Of a DNA stretch of 64,000 nucleotides, positions 1 through 12,376 are shown piece by piece; position 1 is the first letter of the stretch; every line of letters begins with the position of its first letter. Source of the stretch: Thunnus maccoyii (lineage: Eukaryota; Chordata; Actinopteri; Scombriformes; Scombridae). The notes below the pieces were generated by a model. The model was not told the DNA's origin and did not search any database. It worked only from the letters and a program-made list of their open reading frames with translations. Location of the stretch: positions 13,253,155 through 13,317,154 of the forward strand of contig NC_056544.1 in assembly GCF_910596095.1 (NCBI RefSeq), given 5' to 3'. The translations under genes were made by a program, and so were the position numbers.

Positions 1-484
1 TTTAACCCCCACCCTCCCCCCTCCCACCCTCGTTTCCCCCTCTTTGGATGGGGGCGCTGGAACCGTCTGCCTGTCACCGCTTGCCTCTTTGTTCAAACTG
101 ATTTTGCTTATCTCCCTCAGCGTAGCTGCTGGCGAGGAGGGGGACGGAGCACCTTGCTCTGTGGTGTGTGTGTGTGTGTGTGTGGTGTGTATGTGCATCT
201 ATTCCGATCTGGCAGATATCAGATGTCTGAGGATGAACGGCGCATCGACTGCTCACTGAGGAGAAGGACAACGTTGAAGGAGTGAGAAGTCCAAGACGTG
301 GAGCGCTTGTGCACACACACACTCCCGCTGGTCTTTTCTGCCTCTGCAAAGTGCTGTTTCACCCTTGTTTCGTCGTTTGCCGTCTCTGCACCCTCTGGGA
401 GCTTTGGAGAGCACCTGCACTGTGAGGCGCAAAGCTTTCGCTCACATTTCAGAGGATTGCACCATTCAGACGCATCTCGTTAAG
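1..484 (+). other. ncan: ncan non-coding first exon (5' UTR), start not determined
   Basis: The stretch is followed by a good splice donor (taag|gtaaga, exon ending at 484) and has no long frame that joins the next coding exon, so it reads as a 5' UTR exon of the downstream lectican gene. It contains a TG microsatellite at 164-184 and several upstream ATGs, including a short closed frame at 223-285. The transcription start is not visible and may lie before the window. Lectican genes commonly have a non-coding exon 1 followed by a very long first intron, which fits here. Assignment to ncan rests on position and strand only; no transcript evidence is available. Confidence 0.55.
223..285 (+). 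CDS. short upstream ORF in ncan exon 1 (20 codons)
   Basis: The frame opens with ATG (A at -3 of the Kozak context is absent; context is cagATGt) and closes with TGA after 20 codons, entirely inside the 5' exon. The peptide is highly charged (Glu/Asp then Arg-rich). It resembles the start of another short frame at 62159-62251 in the leader of the gene at the right edge: D-E-x-R-(I/V)-D-x-(S/A)-L is shared. Whether it is translated, or acts as a regulatory upstream ORF, is unknown. Confidence 0.3.
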   Translation: MSEDERRIDCSLRRRTTLKE

Positions 485-2274
485 GTAAGAATGAACGCAA
501 GGAAACCATTTGCTTCATATGCATGCTTTATGGAATCAGTCATATGGTCAGTGTGTCATATCTCAAGTCACCGGGTAGCAGGAGGCGCCTGATCAGAGAG
601 AGAGAGACCGTTCAGCTGCTTTAAAGTCTCTCAGTTTCTTGGTTTCAACATAAAAACGCACTTTCGGTTAAACTGGAGCGAAAACAGGTCTTGTCGTTTT
701 ATGGAAATTTTGGAGTTCTTTTCACATCGCCCATCCATGCAACATCTAATCATATGAATATGTAATAAGTGTAAGTAAAAAAGAATTTTCTCTTGCCTTT
801 TTCCTCGCACGATCACAAGCTTCATCTTCTGAGACGCGCACAAATCGCACCCGTTTGGGATATCTTTAATTATTTACAGATCAAAGCTTTTAATATTGGT
901 CTATATTTACGACCCATGTAAGGGCATGCATAAATCATCAACTCACCATGTAACCTTGTTAGTGTGCCCTTTACATGGTTTCATCATCATCAAGAGATCT
1001 TTATTTTAGAAGAACTTTGTGTCCAAACACACACACACCTAAATCTTCCTTTACACTTGACAAAGAATTAAAAGAAACCAAAGGGGAGGATGCCTTCTGT
1101 TGACTGATGCAATTGTGGAAGCAGATCTGAACACTTGAACAGGTGTTTGTGAAATCTATTATGTAAATCAGAGTCCTGTGGTGAACAAACAACATGTGTT
1201 GAATAACTGCCAAAATCAGATCTTATATTGGGCCACCTCCAGAGCTGTCATCTGGGCATGACATCAAAGATACTGTATAGAAACTGGATTATCAGTGATC
1301 GCTGTGTCTGCGCTGGCTCTCTCTCTCACACACACACATGCACACACACTGTTTTATCTTCACATTATAGTACTTCATGTCTGTGTGGCTTGTAAAACTA
1401 ACTTTGCTTTTGTCCTTAAAATATGGAATCAAAAATGACACAAATTGCCTGGTGCCAAGCAGGTGAACAGACCTTTCAGAGTCTTATATTGATGTCTGCC
1501 TTCTCTGTAAACAAACACTGGCCTGTACAAATCACGGTGAAGGAGGAGAACAGTTTGGGTCACCTTGACAAATGAGCTGTATTGTTTGAGAATATGAGAG
1601 CCCCCGCAGCCCAATAACGCCTATATTCTGTGTCTATTCACCGCTCCACAGTCTGGAGGAGTCCGAGTCTTTTCTTCTTCGGCCTTGTTAGTGGGCCCAC
1701 CACCAGCTGTGTGTCAGTGCCACAAAGCAGGACGAGGTTAACTAGGCAACGCCGCACTATATACGAGCTTGAGCTGAGGAAATGTGTGTGTGCCAGAGAT
1801 AACAGAGAAGGAGAGATGGTGCCTGTAGGATGAGAGGAGAATAGTGAGGAATGAGGCTAAGAGACCCAGCTGAAAGTTTACAGCATGCATTTTTTATTCT
1901 GTCCGGATGTGTGTGTGTGTGTTTGTGTGTTTGAAAGGGTGCATGGGCATCCGTGAAGCACAGCACGCATACTCAGTATTTGTGTGTATGTTTGTGGGTT
2001 CATCTGCGTTACGTAGATGACTGCACTCATACGAGCAGAGGGATCAGAGAGCGATGTTGTGGGGAAGAAAAGGGTCTGATTCTAAAACAGAGAAGTAGCT
2101 CAGTTCAGCTGCTTCGCTGTCTGTTGCTGCACACTTAGCACTCAATCAGCCTCAGTATTGTTTATCATGTCTGGCTTTGAGCCTTCTGCAATCCGAGGAG
2201 TCAGAGGAGACACTTTACGCGTCAGTGGAAGACGGAAAAACAGACACATTAGATGCTTTGAGATGTTTGAGCTG

Positions 2275-2745
2275 AAATAATCAGTTAATTGTGAATCAGT
2301 TAGTTGATCAACAGAAAAAAATGGCAGCTATTCTAAGTAATTTTTCAAGCAAAAATGCCAAACATCTTATAGTTCCAGCTTCTAAATTGTGAGGATTTCC
2401 TGCTTTTCTTTGTCTTATGTGGCAGTGAACTGAATTTCTTTTGGTTAGGTCGGACAAAACAAGCAATTTGAGGACATGAGCAGGCGATTAATCGGTTACC
2501 CAAGAAAACACTCAGCACACTAATCGATAATGGAAATTAGGACTAATTGATTGACCAAACATTAGTGGTTGGGGTTTTGATAGTCGCTGTTTTGATAGTC
2601 ACTTAATCAAGTTATTTTTGAGAAGCTGGCAGCTTCTCAAATTTGGGTTTTGTAGTGTTGGTCAGACAAAACAAGGAAATTGTTATGATTTGTAACTATT
2701 TTCTTGACCAAATCTATTGTGAAAATAGTCATTAGCTCTAAAGCA
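2275..2745. repeat. dispersed ATTAATCG-type repeat, two adjacent degenerate copies
   Basis: The segment shares ordered blocks with 47570-47795 and 51338-51675: a run of TTAATC/AGTTGATCA words at one end, a central stretch with 'gtgaggattt/gtgaatattt', then 'ggtcggacaaaacaa' and 'tgaggaca', and a second TTAATCG-rich end. A second shorter copy seems to follow at about 2580-2745. The terminal words are inverted relative to each other, so it is probably a non-autonomous DNA transposon; the superfamily (hAT-like) is a guess. Confidence 0.55.
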
Positions 2746-5700
2746 CTGTAACACCTCCTAGAATTAAATGAATTAAAAGAGACATTTAGCACAGCTGGTC
2801 ATACTTTTCTCTCTCTGTGCAGCTTTTCTCTTCAGTTTTCTGCTATGAAAGCATTTCATGAGTCTTGTTGATGGTATATTTGCAGTAGAAGCCAAAGGTA
2901 ATTCTCAGGCAGGGTTTGATATTATTCTCTGTGAAATGAAAGTGCCCACTGTAATATGTCTTAGGTGACATATTACACAGTGTTAATAGCTAACAGAATG
3001 GCACTATATAAATGCAAATCAGCACCAGTGCTCACTTATAGCAGCCTAGGTATGATCAAAATAAGCTTCACCTCTTAGAAACCACAGGCTTGTACCTTTA
3101 CAGTTATACTACAATGAAAATGTGTTGATTATGTTTAGATCAGAATATGATGGGTAATGCTGCTCAGTGCAGCAAACGTATCAGAAGCTGCAGTCTGTTT
3201 TTTGTAATTCATAAACAGCAGCTACAGCTGGCACACGGTGAACTAGACTGTGGACGAAAGTGGGAATTTTATGATCTCTTTGAACTTTGTGGCCCATTTA
3301 CAGCCAGAGAGGGAATAGGCTTTAGACTAAAAATGACTTCACAGTGATTGAAGCAAAAACTGTCCACGTTTTCAGCACTGGACAGCTCCCAAATCTCAGA
3401 GCCTAGTGGTCCAACCACAAACATTTGGCAAATGAAAAAAGAGCAATGAATAGTTGTGTTTTGAGTGACTGGATAAGACGCAATGTTGAACTCTTTCTCT
3501 CTTCTCTCCCTGGAATATTGAAACCCTCTCACTGAACGAGTCCCCAGCCACTCAAAACCCAAAAGGGATTGGACGAACTAATCCATCAATCAACTTCACT
3601 CTTCAACCTGGGAGGGACTAAAGCAGCCCACCAGGCCAATCATTGCAAGCGTAGATGAGACCACAGCTGAACAGCTCAGCCACACAAAGAGAAAGGTCCC
3701 TCTCTTTGTCTTTGGCCAGGGGCTCTCCTCTAAGGTAGTGACTGGTGGAAGACAAATGTTTGGCTTTGTAGTTGGCTAAGAAGGAGCTCTTTTAGGCAGC
3801 ACCAAAGTTTATCCGCAGTCCAAAAGCTTCTGCAACACAGAGTGGAATCAAATGTTTAATAGTTATTGCAGCTGTGTTACTTTTTGATACCTTTTTCCCT
3901 GTTTTAAATATCTCCACTCAGCAACTCTTTCTTGTTATTTTTAACTGCTGATGTGAGAATGAGGAGATCGCTCCTGGCTCTGCGGGCATTGGCACTGGTG
4001 ATAAACACTTGAAGGACAGAGCTCTCTCTCTCTCTCTCTTTCTTTCCCTCACCTAGTTGATATTCCACAGAATCAGCAGATCATTAAAGATGAGGAATTC
4101 TTGGATGAAGTCCCACCAGTGTGTCTATGTTTGTGTCTATTATTCCGTTTCATTTCACAGCTACTCATTTTTCTGACCACCTCTCCCTGTAGATGAAAAT
4201 GTGGTTGTGCTGTGGCCTGTTTATGGTCACTCTGATGATCTGAAACATACAGTGAGAGAGAGAGTGTGTGTGTGGAGCCAAAGATTGAGTGTACTCGAGA
4301 TGATAGCATGGACTCATGCACCTGCTCCTTTATTGGCTTTGCTACCAACAGCTAACCTCCAAACCTTCACCTTTGACCCCTGCTGTCTTTTAGACGCAGC
4401 TGGTTTAGTGGCCACTTATGCTAATAGCCCCTAGCTACATATATTTGACCTCTGACTCTAAAAATCATTAAACTCCTCAATATTGCTGTTTACTTAAACA
4501 AATATTTTAGATACAATATATTTGAATGTGATAGTTTCAATGGAACTGATTCTTTAAAGCTGCTCCAATCAATATTTTCATTTTCTGACCTGCAACTTTA
4601 CTAGATTGGTTCACTGTTACAGCTCTCATCAGTATTGTTTTTAAAAATCCCATCTAGACATGTTTTACAATGTATGAAAATACTCTGCTTTCACTAATTA
4701 TATGTGTGTGATATGTTTCTGTATGGTTTTTCAACAAAAAAGTTACCTATAATATCCAGAAGCTATGTATATGCAAATCATTATTCATTTCACAAGTTGA
4801 ACTGTTGGAAACAAAGCGTCCCCTACTTCACTGTAAAGTCCATCCTCAGTGTTTGTGCACTGGAGACTTCAAGTTTCCTTCACACTCATGGAAGTTGTGT
4901 CCTGGACCACGATAGGCTCCCAGACTGGTTTTGATGTTACACATCCTGCTTGTAGCTTCACGCCTTAAACTCAGATTTAAGTTGAACACAGAGAAACTTT
5001 CCTTCTTCAGCAGATAAATGTGAAAACAGCCTTCTGATGTCAAACTCTGCACATACTGTCCATCATTCTGCACAGTGAAGCTCAAACATCCAAGTGAAGT
5101 AACAATAAGCGAAACACATTTCTGAGTGAAGGAGGACTTTAAACAAATTAGCTCTGATATGATACTTGCCCAGCACCACATTGCCTGGTGCATTTAATAT
5201 TTAGCAACCAAATAACCAAATATTTCTTTTGGGGGTTGGTGGAGACCAAAAAGGGCAACAAGGAGAGTGAATAGTGGACTTATTGTGCTGCCCCCAAGTG
5301 GCCAAAAAATCACATTTCTGCCAAAAAAACCCCCCCATAACAGCTATTAGGAGTAACAATAAAAATACTCAAGATATATCAAAAATATTAGATATTATCT
5401 CAAAATTATGACATTTAAAGTCAGAATTATACAAGGGTAAACTAAAATGATGAGATAGTAGTAGTAAGTCCAAATTTTAGTATCATCTTTACTTACCGTC
5501 TCATAATTATGACTAACCATGATTTTCAAAAAATATTTATCAATTATTATCAATGTTAACTTTTCATCGTTTTTTACTTTTACTGTCAGAAATGTCTCAC
5601 CTTCGGATTCTGTGGATAACATCACTCCAACTAGCATCGTGTCACATTTTTCAAAAACAAGTTTACAAAGTGCCTCACAGACATAAAATCAGTGCAGTCC

Positions 5701-7881
5701 TTCTTTAAGTAAATAAGGTTACTTCTTAAGATCTCTAAGATCTCTTCTTCCATTAAAAGCTTTACAGGTAACACATCAGTTGATGTCAATATGATTTGAT
5801 CCTCTTGGATGCATCACAGCAATGAGCAATGATCAATTCCACAGGCTGCTGCCTGGTTCTCCCAGGTTTCTATTTCCCCTAAAAGCTATCTCTTACAATA
5901 TTCTGTTCTCACACATTTACATGCACACTGCTCCTCATATGTAAATCAAATGCATTTAAATTGATTTTTTTGTACAGCTCACGACTGGCTAACATACTCT
6001 GAATCACACATAGTCAAGCCTACACCTTTTGCACATGCACACACAATAAAAACTCTCATGTGACAGTGCCAGAATGAAGAGGAGGAGAGAGAAAATGAGC
6101 GCATCTGAGATCATCTGCTGCAGGTTAGTTGAGTGTAGTTTCACAGCAACTTAATAGCCCCGCAGGAAGGCTGGGGGCAGATGATTTTTATAAGAACTGT
6201 CAATCTCTCTCTCAGGTATGTATTTAACATCACATCAGTATGTTTCTTATGTTGAATACTGAATAATACACCAAAAGAATAGCATTCAAGTTGTAACTAC
6301 CTATGCTTACAGTCACAACAAACCCAAGTCATGACTCAAAGATGTACTTTTCTCTCTCACTGGACCTGTCTGTCAAGGATCCTTCAGACTGATCTAAATT
6401 GCCTCCTCTCCCCGCTTTACTGCGCACACATAGCCAAATCTTAGCTTGGCCTCTCCTAAGCGTGTTATCGAGCTGGTTTAAATAACCGCTGTCGCTGTGC
6501 CCAGTGAGATCAATGGTGTCAGTGTGAAAGGATGGAGTGTGTAATCTTGAATCGGAGGGACCAGCAGCTTTCCAGAGTCCTCTCTCCATCTGAAGCCCAG
6601 GCCTGAACTGCATGAGTCATTAGTTGCTTTGAGTGTGATTAGTCACCACATAGGCACACTGAACACAAAGGGTATCTGTGTGTGTGTGTGTGTGTGTGGT
6701 GGATGAAGGGAGCAGGAAATGAATACCTGATTCAGCTCAGTTCACTTTCTTATTGCAGTTTCTTTTTTTCTGTTTTTAATTTCTTTAGCAATTAATGTTC
6801 AAGCGCTCTGGCTTAATGTCTCTTTTGTGGCGCTAAATCACCACTGGATACTGCAACATACTTACACTGTATTTTTTTTTTCTGTCTTTACAATTCATTA
6901 GTGAAAATTGCTTTTGTCTAAGCACATGGAAGTTGGAATTTCAGCCTCATATCTATTCAGGATGGACTGGCTACAGCCATTCTCTCCCGCACAGCAAATT
7001 AAGGAGAATTATAACGCTTCCAACGCAGCTTTTCTGAAGCGCTTTCATCATGCCAGAGCATTGTTGTCATGACGGTGATAAAAATGACCTTCCTTTCATT
7101 CCTTTTTCTTCATATTCTTCCACTCCCAGCTCACCACTTTGTCTGTCACTCATCTGGAGCTGTTATTCTGCTGTTCACGCCACCGCTCTCTGGAGGTAAT
7201 AGTTTTGTGAGAAATGATTAAAGAAAAAGGGAAGGAGAGGAATCACCTTCTCCTGTCAGATCCCAGTAGGGGGAAACAAGACTGACAGTTTGACTCTTTA
7301 CTGTAAAACTGGCTCCGCTTCAGTCTTGAAGTCTAATAGCGCAGATTTATCTGAAGTCTTCAGCCTCTCCTCTAGAGCTACTCTGTATTTTTAGACATTA
7401 ATTCTGCTTCTTCCTCTTGTCATCATGCTGCTGCCCGAGCAAGGTTTAGAAGCTTCCTGTAAAAATACAGAATAAACTCTTGGATTTTTCTTTTATCAGA
7501 AAATATTCCCTGTGCAGCAACTAGAGCTTGAACTCTCTTGTGTTTGGTGGAGAACAATATTCTGTCAAATGCCAAGCAGGAAAGAAAAATATCTGTTTTT
7601 TTTTACCATAAAAAGGAAAATATTGCACACAAACAAGATTTCAAGAGCACAATTGTAAGGAATGGCTAAAACAGTACATTTGTCTGCTCTGAGCTGGAGA
7701 CGTTAGCATGCCTGCTTAACTAGCTTAGAGTAGTAAGTGAGCATTACTTAAAAAGTCAATCCACATATATTAGTTAACTATATTATTGTGTGGGATTACA
7801 GGTTATGTTACAAAATGCATTGTTGGACTGGAAGACTGACACATTCACTGAGTGGCAGCTAAGATGCTAGTAGTTATATAG

Positions 7882-8067
7882 GTGAATTGCCATAATGTGG
7901 GACACTAAGCTCCAGTGGGTGTAGGTCTTCCTGAAACAAATGAAAGTCAATAAAACAATCCGTCAACACAAGCTGTGATGTCATGTGATCAAAATCACAT
8001 GACTTCTCAGATGTCCAATCATCCTACACCCACTGGAGCTTAGGTGTCCTACAACACGACAATTCAC
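7882..8067. mobile_element. 186-bp inverted-repeat element (MITE-like)
   Basis: The two ends are inverted repeats of about 40 bp: it starts gtgaattg and ends caattcac, and inside these 'aagctccagtgggtgtagg' is mirrored by 'cctacacccactggagctt'. A small palindrome (catgtgatca / catgtgat region) lies in the centre. There is no coding capacity. A clear target-site duplication is not seen. The structure is that of a miniature inverted-repeat transposable element. Confidence 0.7.
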
Positions 8068-10618
8068 TAAGGCTAACATTTTATTTTGTTCTTGGTTTGG
8101 GGAAGTTTACGCTCCAGCCAAACCAGAGACGGCGTTACGTTACCCAAACTTATCAGCCAGTCCTCAAATAATTTTCTCTAGTATAAGTGAAACAATCTTT
8201 TTAATTGGGTAGCTAGCCTCAGTCTTTAAGGATATCGACTATGTAGTCGTCAAATGCATAATGAAGACCCTGCTACAGGGTTCTTGTTAAAAACAAGTTA
8301 GCTTGAAATATTAAAAAGTGAGCAGGAGACAACGTTTTCTCCCAATTCACTGTTATAATTGTAAACTGCATGAGCAGGTGCAACAACAGTAACAGTAACC
8401 ATAAGACATGAAGCATATTTGTTGTCTTGCAGAATGTAGGCTCAACAAACTTAAACAGATTTAACTGAGATGACAGCAGCCAGTGTGTGTGCTTGTGTGT
8501 GTTATTATGTGTATGTTTGTGCACATGAATGTACAGTAGATGAGATTCAGTGACCTACCTTGTGCATTGGCTGGGATTTGATGCAGGGCTTTATAGTAGC
8601 TGTACCATTACAGCTGCATTCATGTGTGAGTGTGTGAGTGTGTGAGTGTGTGTGTGTGTATGTCATGAATCAACATGGGACCCAACCTGGCCTGATTAAC
8701 AAAACCTTTGCAGTCTGTACACACACACACACACACAAACTAACACATACTTCAATGTACCGTGTTCAAGGCATTTTGAGCATAAAGCTGTCGTGCTGCA
8801 CTCACAAACATGATTTATCTCACAACCCCAACAGAAGCTGATATGATGTGCTCCACACTTTTCATGTTTTTTCTCTAAATAATTTTCCCACCAACTATAG
8901 AACTGAAGGAAATTTGTGTCGAGGGGCCCGTCTTGCCTGCGTCATGACGATCATGAGGCCAGTTGGTCTCCTTCTTCAACAGATTGACAGCTTAGTGCTG
9001 AGCCATAATGTAGGTCTGCCAGCCTCATCTGTTAGCTCTCTTTGGATCTCTGTCACTCTGCTTGCTGGCCCTTACAATGAGCTGAGAATGCGTCCTATTC
9101 AGACAACATCGTGAAAATGTGTCGGATGGACATCCACATTGAAGTCCACTGAAGCATTTTAGAGACTTCTGGCTCTTTTCTCCTCAAGACACAACTGTGC
9201 CTGTGAAAGTGAAGAGGGGTGATTTAGAGGGAGGCGTTCACGACATCTGATGTCTCGTCCCTAACAAAAGGTGGTACTGGTTAGTATGCGGCTGGTGTTA
9301 TTGGATGGCCAGTGCACTGTAAATCCCCTCTGGTAAAACTTTGAATGGCTGCTGTCTATAGGCACATAGTGTTGTATGTTGTATAGCATCCATAGAGATG
9401 TCCATAGGCTGAACTCTGTATTCTGCTGGTGTGGATAGTGGTTGCTGGGCCCCCGCCAGTCCCAGGCTCTCCGATACAACGCTCTCTAACGCTCTCCGCT
9501 CACAAGACTGGGCAAACTTCTCGGTGTCATGACCCTCTCCAAGCCTTTAGAAATCTCTTGTCACCCACCCAGCTAGCCCAACCAAAGGTTCAGGCTGGTC
9601 TTCAACATGCAAAGAACCCAATGGCTTGACCCCAATCTGTCACAGCCCATCACAAGGTCCTAACCCACCTTCAGAGATGGGATGCCTCAGAGTGTGTGGC
9701 ACAGTGGGGTCTCAATCCCCCTTTTTCAAGTGTCCAGAAACCAACTTGATTGCCCGCTATTAAAAACTGCTTAACAAATTGTTGTTTAATGACAGCATAG
9801 CTTCACAGGTGTCACAGAGTTTCTTACTATCTGAGAGGAATGTTCTTCTTTAGCCTCACACGCTCCAGTTTTATACGGTTGAAGGTTTACTCAGCTTTCA
9901 CTTGGTCAGAAAGAGCCACCATTATTCCTATAATTTATAAAGGGTTGAACTGGTGTTGCATAATCTTCTTTCTAAGCATCAGGGATGCTGTTGGCATGAA
10001 TGGCTGTTACCTTGGTGAATGTGAAGAGGCCATTTGCTTCCTTGGGTAAATTATTTACTTTATGTAAACGAGATCTATGTTGGATTAATTTCTCTTACAA
10101 ACAATTTTGAATCTTTCAAATTTAATTCTACACAACTTACTAGCAAAGTCTTTGTAGTTAAGAGGACAGAAAGAAGACATTTTTTGTCCAAAAGTAAATG
10201 AATAAAGTTGAAAGTTATTTGTTTTAATACCCCCTTTAATTTCAAAGCTGTTTTTTCTTCAAACAACATATTCTCTTTATCTCCATTTCATACCAGTACG
10301 GGGCAATAAAGCTCCATCTCTCCGTTGAGCTGAGACGCTTCGGCCCCGAGCCAAATCCTCTGGCAAAGTCTGCAGCTCTTTTCTGATGTGTGGTAGGATT
10401 TCCTCTTTGTTGTGCGGTAGGGATGCACCAGAATCATTTTTTCACTGCAGAACACTAAAAATTAATCCAGTGCTTCAGTTGAGTATTTGGGTGTTGTAAG
10501 ATTCATTCGACTATATCCTATTAAATTTATCACTCCATGTGTGGTATAACATCAAATTAGATGGCTTATTTCATCTAGTTAGGAGACCAGTACTGGATGC
10601 CATTATCAGCAAAGTAGT

Positions 10619-10775
10619 GATGTGGGCAGCTGTAGCTCAGGTGGCAACGCCAGTCGACCATTAATCGTTGGGGCGGTGGTTTCGATGTTGAAGTGTTCTC
10701 GAACAAGACGCTCAACCCCAAATTGTTCCCGGTGTCACTGTGGACAAAAGCGTCTGCCAAATGAATGCAATGTAT
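10619..10775 (+). repeat. degenerate tRNA-derived SINE
   Basis: A tRNA-like head carries an A-box-like TAGCTCAGGTGG and, about 50 bp on, a B-box-like GGTTTCGATG. It is followed by 'acgctcaaccccaaattg' and a tail ending 'aaaagcgtctgccaaatga', a tail typical of fish SINEs. The B box is broken and no cloverleaf can be closed, so this is not a working tRNA gene. Polarity is forward, the same as ncan. Confidence 0.75.
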
Positions 10776-10853
10776 CCAACAGTGCATCCTACCATCCCAA
10801 GAGTGGATGGGTTCGAAGGTCACCTTGTCTCATTGCAGTGCCAATAGTTTATA

Positions 10854-10856
<3 letters not shown>

Positions 10857-10890
<34 letters not shown>
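10857..10890. repeat. (CT)n microsatellite
   Basis: Uninterrupted CT dinucleotide run followed directly by a short CA run. Confidence 0.95.
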
Positions 10891-10897
<7 letters not shown>

Positions 10898-11339
10898 GTC
10901 TGCCATAGCTACTATAGCTCACTGTCTGGAAAGCACTGAATACAAGCCTCAGTGAACTATGTCTGGGTCCTGCAGTATTATTTATTTATTATGACATTAT
11001 CACACCAATAAATAAATTGAACATATGATTCATTATCAGTCCATGTCTGTGATACTGTACACATGCAACTAAATCACCTCACTTGTCTTAAATTGACTTT
11101 TTAATGATTCGTGTTTGACGCCATTTTGGGGCATTTGATGTATTTTTTATGGGTGTGGCCCGTGTTGAGCCGACTATAATTGGGAGACTGTCACAGTGCA
11201 GGAAAGTCACTGCAACATCAAGAGACAAAAAAAAAAAAATCTTTTTGTGTCACATTGTTTTCACCTGCTTTCTCACCTGAGGTGGCCTCACAGATGTTGG
11301 TAAACTCACCTTTAGTGAGACAATTGCTGTCATAGTCGA

Positions 11340-11600
11340 GAGCCCATTAAAGGACAGGTTCACAATTTTTTAAAGGCCTAAAACAATAGTCAGGTGCTCA
11401 AATGAGAATTGAAACATGTTTTTCTTGCACTTTCAATGTCAATGATTGGGGATAAAATCTACAGTCTTCCTTCCATACAAAAATATACTTGAAAAATTAT
11501 GAGCCTATATCCTTTAAGATACGTGACACATATTGGGACGACACGACCAATAGAGTTACACTTCATATTGCAGTATCATTTCTATCAGCTGAAGATCCCA
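11340..11600. repeat. dispersed fish repeat (TTAAAGGACAGGTTCACA type)
   Basis: The block starts with 'taaaggacaggttcacaa', continues with 'aaaacaatagtcaggtgctc' and 'gaaacatgtttttcttgc'. Such blocks recur in many teleost genomes as short interspersed sequence. The 3' limit is uncertain. No coding frame. Confidence 0.5.
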
Positions 11601-12303
11601 TAACTTCAAAATTTAAATTTTAAGAGTCTTGTTTTTATGTTGATGCGTTGGTTTGAGTCTAATTGGCTTTGAAAAGGTTTCATAAACCAAACAGCTGTGA
11701 AGTTTTTTTCCAGGCACACGCATGAGCAAGTAGTCATCTGTTCAAACATGAAAAAACTTCAAACATGAAAATTACCAAGTGAAAAAATAATACTGAAAAA
11801 TACTGATGAAAAAATACCAAACGAGCGATGAAACTGTAACTTTAAAGCTCGTAAGCGCCGACTCAGGGCAATACTTGGTGTTAGTTACTTGAAAGAGTTT
11901 ATTTGATAGTTTTAGTATAAACTTACAGCATGTAGTGATAAAACAGATACTGTATAGTTTGTCTTTAAGGGAAGAGTATGGCTGTGAATGTTTAGGGTGC
12001 CAACACTGAACATGCAAATATTTACCATTTAACCATTTATATGAATATGGATGATAAAATGATGATATTATGCTTGCATTGGGGAAGATGGAGACACAAT
12101 TGACAGCTCATAAAATAAGATTAGATTCACGTTATTGTCTAAAAGGACATCTTGTGTGTCTTGGAGAAACTATCAGTGTGTCAAACATAAAACATTTGAA
12201 AACAACTTTCCATGTTCTACTAAATTTATTCTAAAGTTAACTTTGCCTTGTTGCCTCTTCTTAGTATTGACTGTGTTTTCTCCTCTGTCTCTTCAGGTCC
12301 AGG

Positions 12304-12376
12304 ATGGTGCTCCCTCTGTGTGAAGCTGGGCGGCAGATCATCTTGGCTCTGACACTGCTGCTCTATTTTGGCTCAG
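12304..12376 (+). CDS. ncan: ncan signal-peptide exon
   Basis: The exon begins at 12297 after a cttcag acceptor; the ATG lies eight bases in with G at +4 and A/G at -3 (aggATGg). It encodes 24 residues: a short polar start, one Arg, then a hydrophobic run rich in Leu and Ile ending Tyr-Phe-Gly-Ser, a normal cleavable signal peptide. It ends in phase 1, matching the phase of the following Ig exon. Confidence 0.9.

Larger units (their letters stand above)
485..12296 (+). other. ncan: ncan intron 1 (11.8 kb)
   Basis: No convincing coding exon is visible on either strand. Contents include ATTAATCG-type repeat copies (2275-2745), an inverted-repeat element (7882-8067), a degenerate tRNA-derived SINE (10619-10775), a CT microsatellite (10857-10890), and a dispersed repeat beginning with an ACAGGTTCACAATTTTT motif (11340-11600). 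A repeat-poor AT-rich block near 6950-7110 could be a conserved regulatory element but cannot be judged from one sequence. The short frames here are interrupted, lack splice signals in phase or are microsatellite translations. Confidence 0.6.

Noticed and set aside
10619..10775. Functional tRNA gene
   Set aside because: A and B boxes are recognisable but the B box is broken and no cloverleaf forms; the tail is that of a SINE.
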